Below, piece after piece: positions 9,904 to 23,702 of a DNA stretch of 64,000 bases. This DNA comes from Coprinopsis marcescibilis (lineage: Eukaryota > Basidiomycota > Agaricomycetes > Agaricales > Psathyrellaceae): NCBI GenBank assembly GCA_004369085.1, contig ML210224.1, positions 1-64,000 on the forward strand, given 5' to 3'. How positions within the stretch are numbered: the first letter of the stretch is position 1; the number at the start of each line of letters is the position of its first letter. The position numbers and the translations under genes are program-made. The notes below the pieces were generated by a model. That model made no database searches and was not told where the DNA came from. It saw nothing but the letters and a program-made list of their open reading frames with translations.

Positions 9904-12900
9904 ATGCCAATGCCAAACGCCCTCACCACCGAGGTCGGATTCAAAGTCGGCCCCGTCTTACTCGAGGTTCTGGCAAAGCACTATCTGGAGAGATTGAAAA
10001 GGAACGGGGAGGTCGATGAACCGAAGCTTAGGCAGGACAACATCCTGTATGACGAGGCCTTCTCGATAGTAAAGGTGTGTGCCTTGTGCTTCATAACTTC
10101 AGAAAAGCCCCTAACATTGCTTGTAGGCATTTCTAAATGCCTCAACTTGGTAAGAGTTCTTTGCAGGCCGGATATGGTAGATTCGGCCTAATGACACGTT
10201 CCAGCCATACAATCGAGGACTTGCAGGGTAAGATGGAGCCCAAATTATCGTTGATGCCTTGGTCACATCGGTCTTATCTCCAGCGTTCGCCAACACTAGA
10301 ACGCCTTCGCCGCCATGGGTTCACGTTGTTCGAACACTTGTGCCGATGTCATCGTGTGACCAGGCTGCTTTACATCTAATAAAAGCGCTCGGAGGTGAGG
10401 AGATGTGTCGACGAGTCGTTGGCGGTGTAAAGTGGTGGCAGGTCAGAGGAATTAATGGGCAAGCTATTTAACGCCCGTATATTCAAACATGTCGCTTAAT
10501 TTACTCCCTTAGAGTCGATGCCCAATGGATTGCTGCAAGAAAAGACTGGCAAGAGGCCAAGCGGAGGCACAAGCAGAAGGGTGATACATACTCTGCTTCT
10601 GATGAAGACCTGCCATATAACAAAGACATGGATGCCATGCGCTGCATCCTATATCTTCATGGTGGTAAGCGAAATTAGCGTCAAAACCATGCCACACGCA
10701 GTAACATCCCTCTTGATAGGTGGTTATTACTTTGGAAGTGTTGACCAAGAACGGTAAGTTTGAAACATGACCAGCGATTTCATTCTACTGACCTTGTATC
10801 AGATATAGTATCCAACGACTCGCAAGGAAGATCAACGGCAGGGTTTTTGGTACGTCTGACCTTTAAATGGCAATGTGCTAATAATGTCACTGAAGGCTTT
10901 CCAAGCGATCAACTACAGGCTTGCACCACAGTACCCCTTCCCATGTGCCATTCAAGATGCTTTAGCGGCATGTAGGCAGACATTCAACATACAGTCCTTC
11001 TGATCTAACCAGCATAAATCTTAGACCTGTATCTAATCCGACCTCCACCTGGTGCAGAGCACCAACCTGTCAATCCTGGGCATATCGTCATATCAGGTGA
11101 TTCCGCTGGAGGTGGCCTTTCATTGGCACTTCTGCAAGTTATACGCGATGCAGGCCTGCCACCGCCTGCAGGCGGGCTTTTGATTTCGCCTTGGTGTGAT
11201 CTAACACATTCATTCCCCAGCATTCACCTTAACACGAAAACGGCAAGTAATTTCCGTTTATGGGGTAACGTAGTCTATATGAACAATTACCTCTAGGATG
11301 TTATGCCCGAATGCGGGCTTTCGTTTCATAAACCAAGCACCCTCTGGCCTCCACCCTCTCCAGATGTTTCTGATAGGGTTCATGCTTCCATTCGCCACCG
11401 CATGAGGCAAGCGTTTAGACCCGACGATGGTTCTCAAGAACAGACGGATACGATTATTTCATCTGATCAACGTCCTGAAGTTGAAGGACTCCCTGTTGAT
11501 GTCGGGGCCACCACTTCAGTACCGTTGGTCATTCCCGAGAAACCCGAAGCATTAGAAAAGATAAGTATCGTGGCTGCAGATGGGCAGCCGCTCGCTGTGG
11601 ATAATCAAATCCAATTCTATACGCGTAATTCGTTATTGGTTCATCCCCTTGTCAGCGCAGCCTGTTCCTACCTCGGAAATCTACCACCCCTATTCATCAT
11701 TGCAAGCGACAAAGAGGTGCTACGAGATGAAATCATCTACAGGTCGGTTTCATTGCCCTGGTTTGGCCCATACCTTAATTCTTTGCAGTGCGCACAAGGC
11801 TGCCAATCCTGCCGAATATCCGGTCAAGCAACGGTCCAAGGACCTGTATCCAGCTTTGAACGCGTTTACGGAGATGAAACCTACCTCTGTGCATCTCCAG
11901 GTATATGATGGTGTGTAATCTTCTTTTATCCCACATGCACAAAGCAAACTGATCGGCCTATAGACACGGCCCACGTTTTGCCCATCCTGTTTGCATTCAC
12001 AACACCGGCCAAGTTCTGCTTCAGAGCTATGGCCAGTTTCTGCAAATTGGTCATAAATATGCCCTCGACAAGTTCGCTTCCAACAAATCCATCAATCGTT
12101 GTGGATTCTGATGCCATTGGCTATTCGCGAAGAAAATCAGAGTCGGTGGCATTGGACTATGATAAAGCCAAACAGCAAGCAGGTGGTGGCGAAGTTGCCG
12201 ATATGAAGAACAGGTCATCAAGGCCACCGTTGCGTCGTGCAATCTCATCGAGAATGTCGAGGGCCAGCCTCATCCTTCAGCGAGGTAGCTTTTTGGGGAA
12301 TCTGGAGACCAGGACACCATCTTCAATCTCTCTAAACGAGACTCCTGAACCTTCAACCGATCAGAAATCAGAAAGTCAGCGAGGGGGTACGACTTCAAGC
12401 GATGTCGCTGGGCCCAGATTTAGCCCAAGCCTTTCCAGGCCGTCAGCAAGCACCCTGCCGATTTCCGACCAGCGTTTTGCTGGGGATGCCTCTGTCTATC
12501 AATTCGTCAAGGTAATTTCAACTGAACTCATTCCGCGACATTTGTGCTGACATTTGTATCCAGAACTCGAGTGAATGGGAGTGCGGGATGATCAGAGAAA
12601 GGATTGCCATTGACGGCTCGGTTCGGACTTTAGAGCCTGCTGAAGAGCTGGATGCCATCAAAGTCCCAGAAGAGGTCATTGGTCGCATCTCTGAACTCGC
12701 TCTGAAGCGCTACATCGACTCCAAGCAAGTATTCGACAAGAAGTTCGCACGTCACCTCAAGTCCGTAGAGAAACACCGGCGCAAGCATCTCGAACGCGCC
12801 AAGCTTGATACCATCAAGCGAATGAGTCGGATAAAGAAGAATATCAAAGAGAAGGAGAAGGAGAATGTGGAACGGAACTCGGAGGAGTACCTTTTGTCAT

Positions 12901-13184
12901 CACCGGGGTGGAGTTGGGCTTGGGCATTGGACGACCATGAATCTCCTCCGCCGAGCAGTATCGTTTCACGAAGGGACACCGCAGAGGCCCGTGAACTGGC
13001 GGAATTTGCGGACCACGCCATCCTTGGAGGGGACCACTCAATGAGCGGCAATAACTTGTGGTCGGTGATGATCAACTTCTTCACTGTAAGCCCGGAGACC
13101 TCCAAGGTACCCAAGCTTAGCCGCCGCTCGAGGCTGTCACAGATTTTTAAGTCGGAAAAGAATTTGGATAAACCATCTTCTTGA
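9904..13184 (+). CDS. Hormone-sensitive-lipase-like alpha/beta hydrolase, large
   Basis: Thirteen exons sum to 2646 nt (881 residues): 9904-10074, 10127-10149, 10205-10227, 10284-10458, 10513-10664, 10720-10753, 10803-10849, 10906-10971, 11025-11242, 11297-11742, 11789-11910, 11964-12511, 12564-13184. The oxyanion-hole motif HGGGYYFGSVD is followed by ARKINGRVFAINYRLAPQYP. The nucleophile elbow is GDSAGGG, a likely catalytic Asp lies in SDKEVLRDE, and the His in YDDTAHVLP. These are the features of the HSL (bacterial family IV) esterase/lipase group. A long C-terminal extension after about residue 490 is Ser-rich and then highly charged (KEKEKENVERN), probably helical. Two introns, 10459-10512 and 11243-11296, start with GC instead of GT; the frame and the conserved reading WWQVRGINGVDAQW require the first. 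The likely role is hydrolysis of acylglycerols or steryl esters. Confidence 0.88.
10459..10512 (+). other. GC-AG intron (HSL-like gene, intron 4)
   Basis: The donor is GG|GCAAGC and the acceptor CTTAG|A. No GT donor in the vicinity keeps the frame, while this choice joins RGING to VDAQW in phase 2 without a break. Length is 54 nt. Confidence 0.8.
11243..11296 (+). other. GC-AG intron (HSL-like gene, intron 9)
   Basis: The donor ACG|GCAAGT matches the strong GC-donor consensus, and the acceptor is CTCTAG|G. It joins HLNTKT to DVMPECG in phase 0. Length is 54 nt. Confidence 0.8.
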
Positions 13185-13299
13185 TCAAGAATTTCAGGGA
13201 TTGCTTAGAAATATATTTATTCATAGATTCTTATAGAATGCACAGGAGATCCAGGTTACTTAGATGATACGAGCTTGTAGTTTAAAAGACATTAAACAT

Positions 13300-14801
13300 T
13301 TAAAGCTTCGCTGCAGGCAAAAGTCTGATGCCTTTACTCTCTAAAACGGCCTTGGCCAACTGTCCAATAATAGGGAACATCTTTACATGAAGGTATGCCT
13401 GTTCCGAGCTGGCTTGGCGACCAGCATATCGAGCAGCAATGCCCTGAGAAATGACAGAAAGCTATGGAAAGCGTTAGCTGTTGCATTGCACGGCTATTGA
13501 AGAGAGGGCACAAACCCTGAACAGCATCCAGCTGCGAACGAAAACCATTTCCGTAATCGGGTAAGGTTGATTCGTCAGTCTGCAGTATTCACGTTCCAGG
13601 TCTTCCAATGGGATGGGGACTTCATCTGGGTTTCTGCTGTTCTTGAAGCCGCGCATGGCGAACTGGGCCCCAGCTGGAATGGATTTCAGGTCGATGGCCC
13701 ATGGTTGTGTCAAGTTGCCGAGATCTGCGAGCTATGAGGGCAATGAGAATGGGGTAGACATATACAAGTCGGGGTGACCTTACAGGGCTTCCCAGCGTAC
13801 AGAGCTCCCAGTCAAGGATGCCAATAACCCTGTTCTCGGTGGGGTGGAAGACGAGGTTGTCCAACTTGTAGTCTCCATGAACGATTTTGAGCCCTATCTT
13901 CTTCTCATCGGGAAGGTTGTTGCGATACCAGGCAACCAATTCATTGAAACAGGGAATTTCGCCCGTCTTTTGCTTGCTTTCAATGTCAACGGCTTCTGCT
14001 TGGGCACTGGACACTCGGGAGAGGGATTTGATTTGACGAGGGAAATAATCTGTGGAGGGTCCAAAGGTTCCGAGTCCAACAGCATGAGGGTCAACAGATC
14101 CAAGTGCCGCTAGTGCATGGATTGCTGATAGCCAGCTATAAGCAGCAGTTAGCAGTAGCTTAGGCTGACGTCGGGGATGGGGACTTGCCATTCTTGTCTA
14201 TCTTTAGGGGAAACCTCTGGCATTGTTGTATCTGTAAAGATTCGGCCATCCAGGAACTCCATGATATAGAAAGGGGTTCCGACGACTGAGGTGTCTTCGC
14301 ACAGGACAATTGGCTCTGGAACAGGGACCTTGTTTGTCGGCAATGTTGCGGGGTTGATATTGTGTTTGTGTAAAGCGACAAGGATTTTGTATTCCCGCTC
14401 TACTTGGTGGGCAGTGGTACTCAGGAGCTTTCCTGCAGGTTTCTTGCGGAGCACAAAGCGTACGCCACTTCCTTCATGTCAGGATACCCTCCAAGTCGAA
14501 TACAGGTGCACTCACTCTTTGCCTGTGAGGAAGTACGTAGGGTTTGACTAGACACGCTTAGGACCTTATAGCCGTCTATCATATATGGTTTACGACTGTA
14601 CCTGTCCAAACTAGGCCGATCTCAATAACCACTTCTAGGTCATACGAGCGATACACGACTGACCTTGAATTGCTTGACATCAACAGGGGTTTTAATGGCA
14701 GGTGTGAACTGCTTGAGGTAGACGTTCAAGTCGTCGATGTCGATATTGGCGCGAATTTCACCGTATTCACCCCCAACTTTCTTTGGCTGCGATCCAGACA
14801 T
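13300..14801 (-). CDS. ACAD10/11-type phosphotransferase (APH fold), peroxisomal signal
   Basis: Seven exons (14664-14801, 14600-14608, 14516-14547, 14189-14467, 13784-14135, 13516-13731, 13300-13461) give 395 residues. The protein is an aminoglycoside-phosphotransferase-like kinase resembling the N-terminal kinase domain of mammalian ACAD10/ACAD11. It has a glycine-containing first strand, FVLRKKPAG with the ATP-binding Lys, VEREY, then the catalytic loop HGDYKLDN and the metal-binding Asp in ILDWE. In ACAD11 that domain phosphorylates 4-hydroxyacyl-CoAs so that they can enter beta-oxidation; here the acyl-CoA dehydrogenase domain is absent, so the kinase stands alone. The C-terminus is AKL, which fits the PTS1 peroxisomal import consensus. 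Exon 2 is only 9 nt, and intron 4 is of GC-AG type. The gene is divergent from mitochondrial Hsp70. Confidence 0.85.
14136..14188 (-). other. GC-AG intron (kinase gene)
   Basis: On the minus strand the donor is GAATG|GCAAGT and the acceptor TTATAG|C. It joins DRQE-C to WLSAIH in phase 2. A GT site three bases downstream would shift the frame. Length is 53 nt. Confidence 0.75.
14600..14608 (-). other. Micro-exon of 9 nt (Phe-Gly-Gln) in the kinase gene
   Basis: TTTGGACAG sits between a 55-nt and a 52-nt intron, both with GT...AG ends and in phase 0. It joins VDVKQFK to SNPTYFLTG, giving the continuous reading FKFGQSNPTYFL that is typical of this kinase family. Skipping it would not break the frame but would remove three conserved residues. 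Confidence 0.7.
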
Positions 14802-15119
14802 TCCAGATAGTGGTGATATGGGGAAGGGCTAGTGGGTTGAATTCAATGAAAGTTGAGGCTACTTGAACGCGCCAAAGAGACAGGCTGATTCCCGGCTCGG
14901 CAATTCTACGACCGGTTTGCCCTGCGCGGCGGCCCCCGAAGTGTATTGAATATAGAATATAATCCTGCCTTGAGTCAATTTCCCCATACATAAGCAGTTT
15001 CCAAAGTCCGAGTTTTCGCGAGACCCATTCATTCTAGTCATGACACTGCATACGAGTATTTTGCCAGCGAAAGATGCTGAATATTTGCGGGTGCGAGTCG
15101 GATTGATTGGGAAGACTTC

Positions 15120-15207
15120 AGCCAATCAGAGCCCCCCAGCGGGACGGTCACATGACATGGTATTCTCGAAAATTCGGATGTTGCCGGCGTCGGGCCGCGT
15201 ATAAACG
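15120..15207 (+). promoter_or_regulatory. mtHsp70 promoter: CCAAT box, heat-shock element, TATA box
   Basis: A GCCAATCAG CCAAT box lies at 15121-15129. A perfect three-unit heat-shock element TTCTCGAAAATTC lies at 15163-15175, fitting TTCnnGAAnnTTC. A TATA-like GTATAAACG lies at about 15199-15207. They occur in this order about 80-165 bases upstream of the Hsp70 start codon. Heat-shock factor binding to such triplets is well established. The sites lie between two divergent genes and could also influence the kinase gene. Confidence 0.75.
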
Positions 15208-15284
15208 ACACTGTCTTTTTCTCCGGTCTCGCTGTCTCATTCTTTATCCTTCTACCCTTTCTACCTTCCTCCCTCACTATCCCG

Positions 15285-17614
<2,330 letters not shown>

Positions 17615-18007
17615 ATTCTTTCTCTTTTTACCTTCACCTATAGACCGACACGGGCGCACTACATGACGTCTTAGGATGGATTATCTCTTCTCGCCCTGTT
17701 GGAGCCTTCTCCAAAAGTAATGTCCACCACTACGGTATACCTACGATACATATTTGCTATTCGACCTACACACCCCTCTCAGTTACTTAGACCTTAATGC
17801 TTACCAGCACCTGTTGTAATTTTTGTCCGACCCCACACGCTATAACGAACATTCGTTTTCAGTTTACCTTCGGTCTTCTGAGTTGTTGGACATGTATGGA
17901 AAATCAGAGGATAACAAAGATAACAATGCGGTTGCAGTAAGCGGATGGGCTTTCATCAGATTTGAGAGATCGCTAACGTTGCCTTTGAACCACCACCTTG
18001 AGCCTTC
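17615..18007. other. Intergenic, no gene recognised
   Basis: This gap of 393 bases holds the 3' end of the Hsp70 transcript and the promoter of the next gene. I see no conserved frame. Confidence 0.5.
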
Positions 18008-19611
18008 ATGTATTGCTTGCCTTTCGACATCCTTTTAACTGTCTTGCAATTCTGCCAGTTGAAAGATGGTCTAGCTTTGTGCTTGGTGAGCGTTCCGCCT
18101 AGGAACGCATTGCTGTGATTCTAACTTCTTACCATGTTTTCTGCTTAAGGTTTGTAAACGATTCAGTTCGCTCCTCCAGCAAAGAGCCTGTTGGATCTAT
18201 ATTTTGGAGCGCACCAGAAAGTATGCGCCGATAAATTGCACCATGGACGAAGAACTATCGAATTTATCGCTTGCCGACCTGAAGGGGATCGCACAGCGTA
18301 CCCTTCTCTTAAACCGCAATTGGGCGTTGCCAGTACCGAAAGTTGCAGGGCCAGTTCGGGTGACAAACCTCGGTCAAAATGACCTAGATACGCTCTGCCA
18401 GGTTCCAGGATCGCGCTTCTACCTCTTTAACTCACCGTCCAATGGAACTGTCGGTTGTTGGGATGCAGAAAGGGGCGTCTGGGCGTGTTCTCCTGTTCAG
18501 GTCGCGGAAGACATATTCGACGCAACGGCTGGACGAGCAGAACGTGGTCGGTTCTCCGTCGGGTTGCTGGCAAAGAACAGGTGGGTTGCTATTCCAGCAT
18601 TCATGCAGGTTCTTATGTGCAGATTTTAACAGTCTTGAAGGTCTAGGCCCCATAGGTTGCTCGTTATCGTCACTCTGCAATATGGTGAAGGCGTGGTCTC
18701 CCTATCCGTGGACTTCAAGCAAGACCTTAGCTTCGCAAGCCCAGGACTCCATACCATGACCGTGTTTTGGTCGAAAGAAGTGATTGGTTGTCTGGCTACC
18801 GACTATTTCGTCCACCCAATTTGCATCCTGGCGATCAACATCAAGTCCGGAAAGTATGTTTTCATTAACACCGATCTGATTGCTGTGAGTTGTATTCCCT
18901 TCCGCTTTGCCATCGACCTACCCTCCACTATCATCATCTTAGGAGGATCTCACTGTAATGTGGGGAGCAGTTTTATCGGAAAACAAACTCGTCCTTGTTG
19001 CAGAGGAAGATGGAACCACAGCGGTATATCATCTTCCAGACTCGGTACTCCCAACGGACAGGAACGTAGCCGACATTCCATCGCAGACGACCGTCACCCT
19101 CGAACCCACATACGAAGTGAAACAAGCCCAAGATGCCACTTCTATTGCCATTCTTTCAAACGGCACCCATTATGGCGTGCCTCTTGTCTCGATCTCTAGC
19201 TTTAGGGATAATATGGCGTATGGGAGTGTTAGAGTCAGGTTTTGGACAACGTCTACCATTTCCGAGACGTGTGCCATCGCCGATAACCCACTTGAAGCGG
19301 TCGAGAGTTCGATCAAAGTACAGGGACGGATTCCCTCGCCGGGAGAGGCAAATTTCGTCTGGCACCCTATGATCTTGTCCTTTTCCAGTCGAGCACTTGC
19401 TACGGTTTTGGATTGTGGAGGTGGAGAGTATGTTATTAGCCTCATAAGATTCGACCCGTCACATCCCACCAAATGCACTAGTCACCTATTGGAGATACCC
19501 CCGTCGATTAATCTTGCCATGTTCCGTCACATAATAGACGTGGATGACCACCGAGGAATCGTTGCTCTTCTCGACATGGATTCGAACCTACATGAGATTC
19601 CCTACGTATAA
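18008..19611 (+). CDS. F-box protein, basidiomycete type
   Basis: Four exons (18008-18085, 18150-18580, 18656-18884, 18943-19611) give 468 residues. The N-terminal F-box reads LPFDILLTVLQFCQLKDGLA, then LCLVCKRFSSLLQQR across the first intron. This is followed by the W-x-Y-x-L-E-R-T pattern and a DLKGIAQRTLLLNRNW motif seen in a large F-box family of mushroom fungi. The rest is a beta-rich region with no motif that I can name. F-box proteins bring substrates to SCF ubiquitin ligases through Skp1; the substrate is unknown. The start at 18008 is chosen because it places the F-box at the N-terminus; an upstream start is possible. Confidence 0.75.
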
Positions 19612-19654
19612 TAGGCAGACATTCAGCAATGATACTGTTGATTGTGCCACCGCA

Positions 19655-20449
19655 TCAGCCAGGTTGGAACCGCATATAGTACTGCTTTGTATGGCCTTCG
19701 ACCATCTCCTGTGTTGATTCAGGGAGGTCCTCAACAAAATGACCTGATCACATCCGCCGTCCACAATATCAGACGTACGGATTATGACCTAGGTTATGTG
19801 GCACGCACCTGGAGAACCAGAAAACAGGGCCAACGCAGGTATCACCGTATTCGGTGGAATTATTGTGTTGTCTGCAATCTTTGCGCAGTCTTTAATTATT
19901 GTAAATTTTCCCTGAACGTTGGGTCAGCAACAAGCGGGGAGCATTTGCAAGTTTTGCATGGGCGTTTGTCCCCCTTACAATGACACAATTCTTCCCGATT
20001 TCCACATGGTTTCCGATAGTCGCAGCCTCCACAACTGTGCCAGCGCCAATGTGGACATGGTCTCCGATCTTCATAGGGTAGTAATTGAAGTTTCCTCGAT
20101 ATGTCTTGTAAGGTGGCCTTTCCAACAGTTAACTGGTTGTCCGGTGACCACCAAGCTCTCCAATCTACCTCATGATGCACCCTTCGCCTACCAAGCAGTA
20201 CCGTCCCAACGAGATAACGACGGCATGGCCTGGACCCGTTCTTCTGAGATCCCCGCGAATTATAGCACCACTGGAAATAATTGTCTTTCCACCAAGGATA
20301 ATGTTTTGGGGACCAGCAATGGTTGCTCTGCGAGAAACCTTATTCCCGGTGTCCTGTCGCGTGCATCAGCGAGTGGAGTACGTGTTATTGAGATATACTC
20401 GTACAGTCTCAATGAATTCAGACTTTGCGTAGTAGATAGGGGAGTCCAT
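19655..20449 (-). CDS. Dynactin subunit p25 (DCTN5-like)
   Basis: Five exons (20405-20449, 20169-20353, 19979-20117, 19809-19911, 19655-19743) give 186 residues, close to the usual length. The protein is a left-handed beta-helix of hexapeptide repeats: IIRGDLRR, PPYKTYRGNFNYYPMKIGDH, VHIGAGTVVEAATIGNHVEI and GKNCVIGKFTIIKDC. The end is VFSG-type, like other p25 subunits (ALFSGSPGHFVEDLPEST). p25 sits at the pointed end of the dynactin filament and helps dynein engage cargo such as endosomes. The gene converges with the F-box gene (43 bases between stops) and is divergent from the TMEM70-like gene (123 bases between starts). Confidence 0.93.
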
Positions 20450-20572
20450 GGTCGAGCATGAGGTCAAGAGAGAAGATACGACAAGTACTATCCGGGGGTG
20501 ACCGACTCTCGCGTCAATGTGACAGCCATCAGATCGCGCAGCTCGCAGTGTCGTCTTCAACGTTCAACCACG

Positions 20573-21394
20573 ATGTTCTCGAGTGCGGCTCGTCTGGGCT
20601 ATCTATCCTCCAGGCAACGACCGAGCCTTGGTTTATTCGGTCTACAGCGCCAGTACAGCACCGCAATTGTCAAAACTCCAGCTTCAACAGCACCCAAATG
20701 TCACCGACTTGCTTTCAACCCTACCCACTGCCGCCGGAGTCAATCTACCACTGCAACCACGGAGAAGAGCGATGAAAGTAAAGCACCACAAGTCCCTGTT
20801 GCATACGAAGGACCCTTGTCAAACACCTGGAGGAAATTGAAACTATTTTCTCTGGCTTCTTTTGGGTTTTCAACGACCCTGGCGCCGTTCATGTTTGTTG
20901 TGGAATCGGGTCTTCCCTATTCTGCAAGATTTGCTCTTGCTTCCCTGGCAGTTGGAACCTCTGGTGTCAGCACCTCCCTGGTGTCGTGGTGTGCGAAGCC
21001 ATACGTCACCACACTCCGGCGCTACACGCCAGAAGACAACGGAGGCCAAGAAGTTTTGGAGTTGACAACAATGACATTGATGCTCCGGCCTCGAGTGACC
21101 ACCGTGAGTGACCCACTACCCTAAGAACTTACCAGTCGCATATCAATCAAATAACAACGAAAGGTCTACGACCCCGCATTCCTTGTTGAAACGCGGCGAC
21201 CGATGGCCAAATGGGAGCTCGCCCGAGAAATCACCCACAGCGCCTCAGCCGGTGGACAAACTCCCGCCGTCGGTACTCAGGAAACTATAGCGGAGACCGC
21301 TGATCACAACGGACAAATAATTGGACGATGGGTAGTTGAGTGGAGGGAAGGAGGGATAGGAACCTGCCATGAAGCGGGAACTGTTGTTCGGTGA
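20573..21394 (+). CDS. TMEM70-like mitochondrial inner-membrane protein
   Basis: Two exons (20573-21103, 21164-21394) give 253 residues. The start MFSSAARLGYLSSRQR begins an Arg/Ser-rich presequence. The core has YEGPLSNTWRKLKLFSLASF, then a pair of hydrophobic segments (SLASFGFSTTLAPFMFVV and ARFALASLAVGTSGVSTSLV), then CAKPYVTTLRRY. This is the two-helix hairpin arrangement of TMEM70/TMEM186-type proteins, which help assemble ATP synthase or complex I in animals. The C-terminal part after the hairpin is predicted to be soluble. The family assignment rests on pattern memory. The gene shares a 123-base divergent promoter with dynactin p25. Confidence 0.65.
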
Positions 21395-22441
21395 GATTTT
21401 TGGCTCTTGGTAAGGGCCTGCCAGCTGATGTTTTACTAGTCATTTTAATGTCCACGAAGAATTGCTTAATTAACTATCGAATAATTGGTAACACCCCCTT
21501 TCGCTGGCCTTCACATATTATAGCCCCAATGGATACACCCTTGCTCAATAACCGATGACTGCCGTCCCCAGTGTTCGAATGCAATAATGACGGAAGGAAG
21601 ACCCTTGGTCGATGACTTTTCTGGAATACACGTCGAAACATTGTGCGCCATTGCCATGATCTGGCGCGTCAACGGACTACCTTGCATATTTACTGCCTCT
21701 TCCGTCCCTCCAACCTTACTATCCACGGCAACAAACTCGTCGAAAGAAAATCTCGATCAAGCCGATTGTGCTCTTCGCCCTTGCTTCAAGCTATGCATGA
21801 GGACATTCCCTAGCTTCTGCCACCTCTTTCCCCGTCGAATGAAAGTGCGTAACGTCACAGGCTCGGCAACGAATGGATCACCTCTGTACTAATAAGTATG
21901 CATGCTGAACTGTTCCGCATTTACTAATGGTAACCAAAGATATGGGTGTGTTATCTCATATTTATAGGTGAAGCGATGACTGAAACAATGGCCAAGCTGC
22001 CCGAGGAACCATTTCATGACGACAGGCTGACTGTGCTCTCAAGCACATCACATACCCGACGGAGACGCACGATTCTGGGGCAAATAAATGAAGAGGGGCC
22101 TATCGAGTTTCAGGGCAAATGGATGGTGACAGCGTTTAAACCTATATTTTGAACACTTGCAATGTCAACCTGTCCACTGACCCAACGATTACGAGGTCTC
22201 TCGGCTGTTGACGGCTTGACTGTCTTGGCCTATGTTCGCGACTCCAGAGTTCCCCGTGTAAGAAGGAACGGCCAGAAATGCCCTTGGATGTTGGCAGGCT
22301 AGAACTCCGCAGTTGCTACAAGCTCTGGGGCTTACTGGCCGACGGAGGGATGTCACCGCACGCATGAGATATAAAACATTGTAATTCCTCTGGATATCGC
22401 TACCAGTCCTTCAACGTCTCTTTCCCCTCAGGTATCATTCA
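21395..22441. other. Intergenic, with TATA box for the next gene
   Basis: This gap of about 1 kb has no convincing frame. A TATAAAAC box at 22370-22377 lies about 65 bases before the next start codon and probably serves it. Confidence 0.5.
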
Positions 22442-23132
22442 ATGACTCGCCTTGCCTTCTTGGCTCTTGTCCCGCTGCTTTTGCAAGCCTCCGCCCTTGA
22501 AGTGAGGGAAAACTTCACGAAGGCGCCCAAGCCAACCTTCACGGCTACGGACGTGGCGAATTTGTGCGTGCAACCCTCCTATTGAACGAATCGTTTTCTG
22601 ATCATAATTCTTGTATAACAGCACAATCAGCTCTAGGCCGTTCTCCCTCTGCCCCAACGGCACCGTAACATCCACCCTTATCTTCCCTACTTCCACTACA
22701 GTAGGAAACGAAACGTTCAGCAGTGACTTTGCCAACGGTACTGCCAGTGGCGATGTCGGAGAAAGTAGCGGCAGCGACTCAATCGCCATCGAAACCGATA
22801 GCGCGTCTGGCTCTTTGGAAAGGCGCTTCAACAAACCAACCCTTACAACATTCGCGGGACCCATCGCCAGCAGCAACGCGACATTCCCTGACGGAACTGC
22901 TTCGTTTGAATGCCCGCCCCTTGAGACGGTTTACGTTAATACTTCATCGCCAGACTCATCTAGTGTCATCGGAAGCGACGTGCCTTCGGGAACCTTTAAC
23001 GGGTCAGAAGATATTGAAGCCACAGGACTTTCGCAGACGCTCCCTGGAGGCAGCATGTCTGTATCCGCTCAAATCTGGTCTGGAGCTTCTGTTCTCGCAG
23101 CTGCGGTTGCGGTAGTCCAGACCTTCATCTAA
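22442..23132 (+). CDS. Secreted Ser/Thr-rich protein, probably GPI-anchored
   Basis: Two exons (22442-22563, 22622-23132) give 210 residues. MTRLAFLALVPLLLQASA is a clear signal peptide. The mature part is rich in Ser, Thr and Gly and has about seven N-glycosylation sequons (NFT, NGT, NET, NGT, NAT, NTS, NGS). A dibasic LERRF site could be cut by a Kex2-type protease. The C-terminus SVLAAAVAVVQTFI is hydrophobic and follows small residues, as in GPI-attachment signals. No catalytic domain is visible. I do not recognise a named family; a cell-wall or surface role is inferred from composition only. Confidence 0.7.
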
Positions 23133-23702
23133 TCGGTTGTGTGTATGTCGAAAACAACGGACCTTTACCAGATACCTTGTTCTTTTGGTACACACCTTTC
23201 TTTTCCACCGATTGATTCAGGGTATTCTGGTGGACATCACTCTAGAGCACTAGCTTTCATTCCGTGCATATTACCCTTCTGACCCCGGTGGTCTTTCTGC
23301 TTGCAACGTACACTCGTATCCAAGTAAACTATCATTTGCAGGATTTACTTGTCCATTCGGATACACCATACCAGTACGATCAATCAGAACAATCATATGT
23401 TGGGCCTCTACGAAGCCAGCGAATGTGTGTCATTGCATGACATGACACGGCAAGGCGGGGCTCATGGCCGGTACCTAGCGTTCATCTGAGAATGTTTCAC
23501 ATATGGTTGGTTGCACAGTGAATGTATATCAACAAGCTACTGCATCCAACGGAAAATGAAAGACGGGAGGTGATGGACAAGCTTCATTTATTCAGGACCC
23601 GATCGCACATGAGGCCACTGGAGCTGATTATCTAAAACTGAAGAATTGGTATCATAGTTTTGATTTAATCCTTGCAACCTGCATGCTTTCATCTGGAGCG
23701 TA
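23133..23702. other. Intergenic between convergent genes
   Basis: This gap of 570 bases lies between two convergent genes. No frame, repeat or RNA gene is recognised. Confidence 0.5.
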
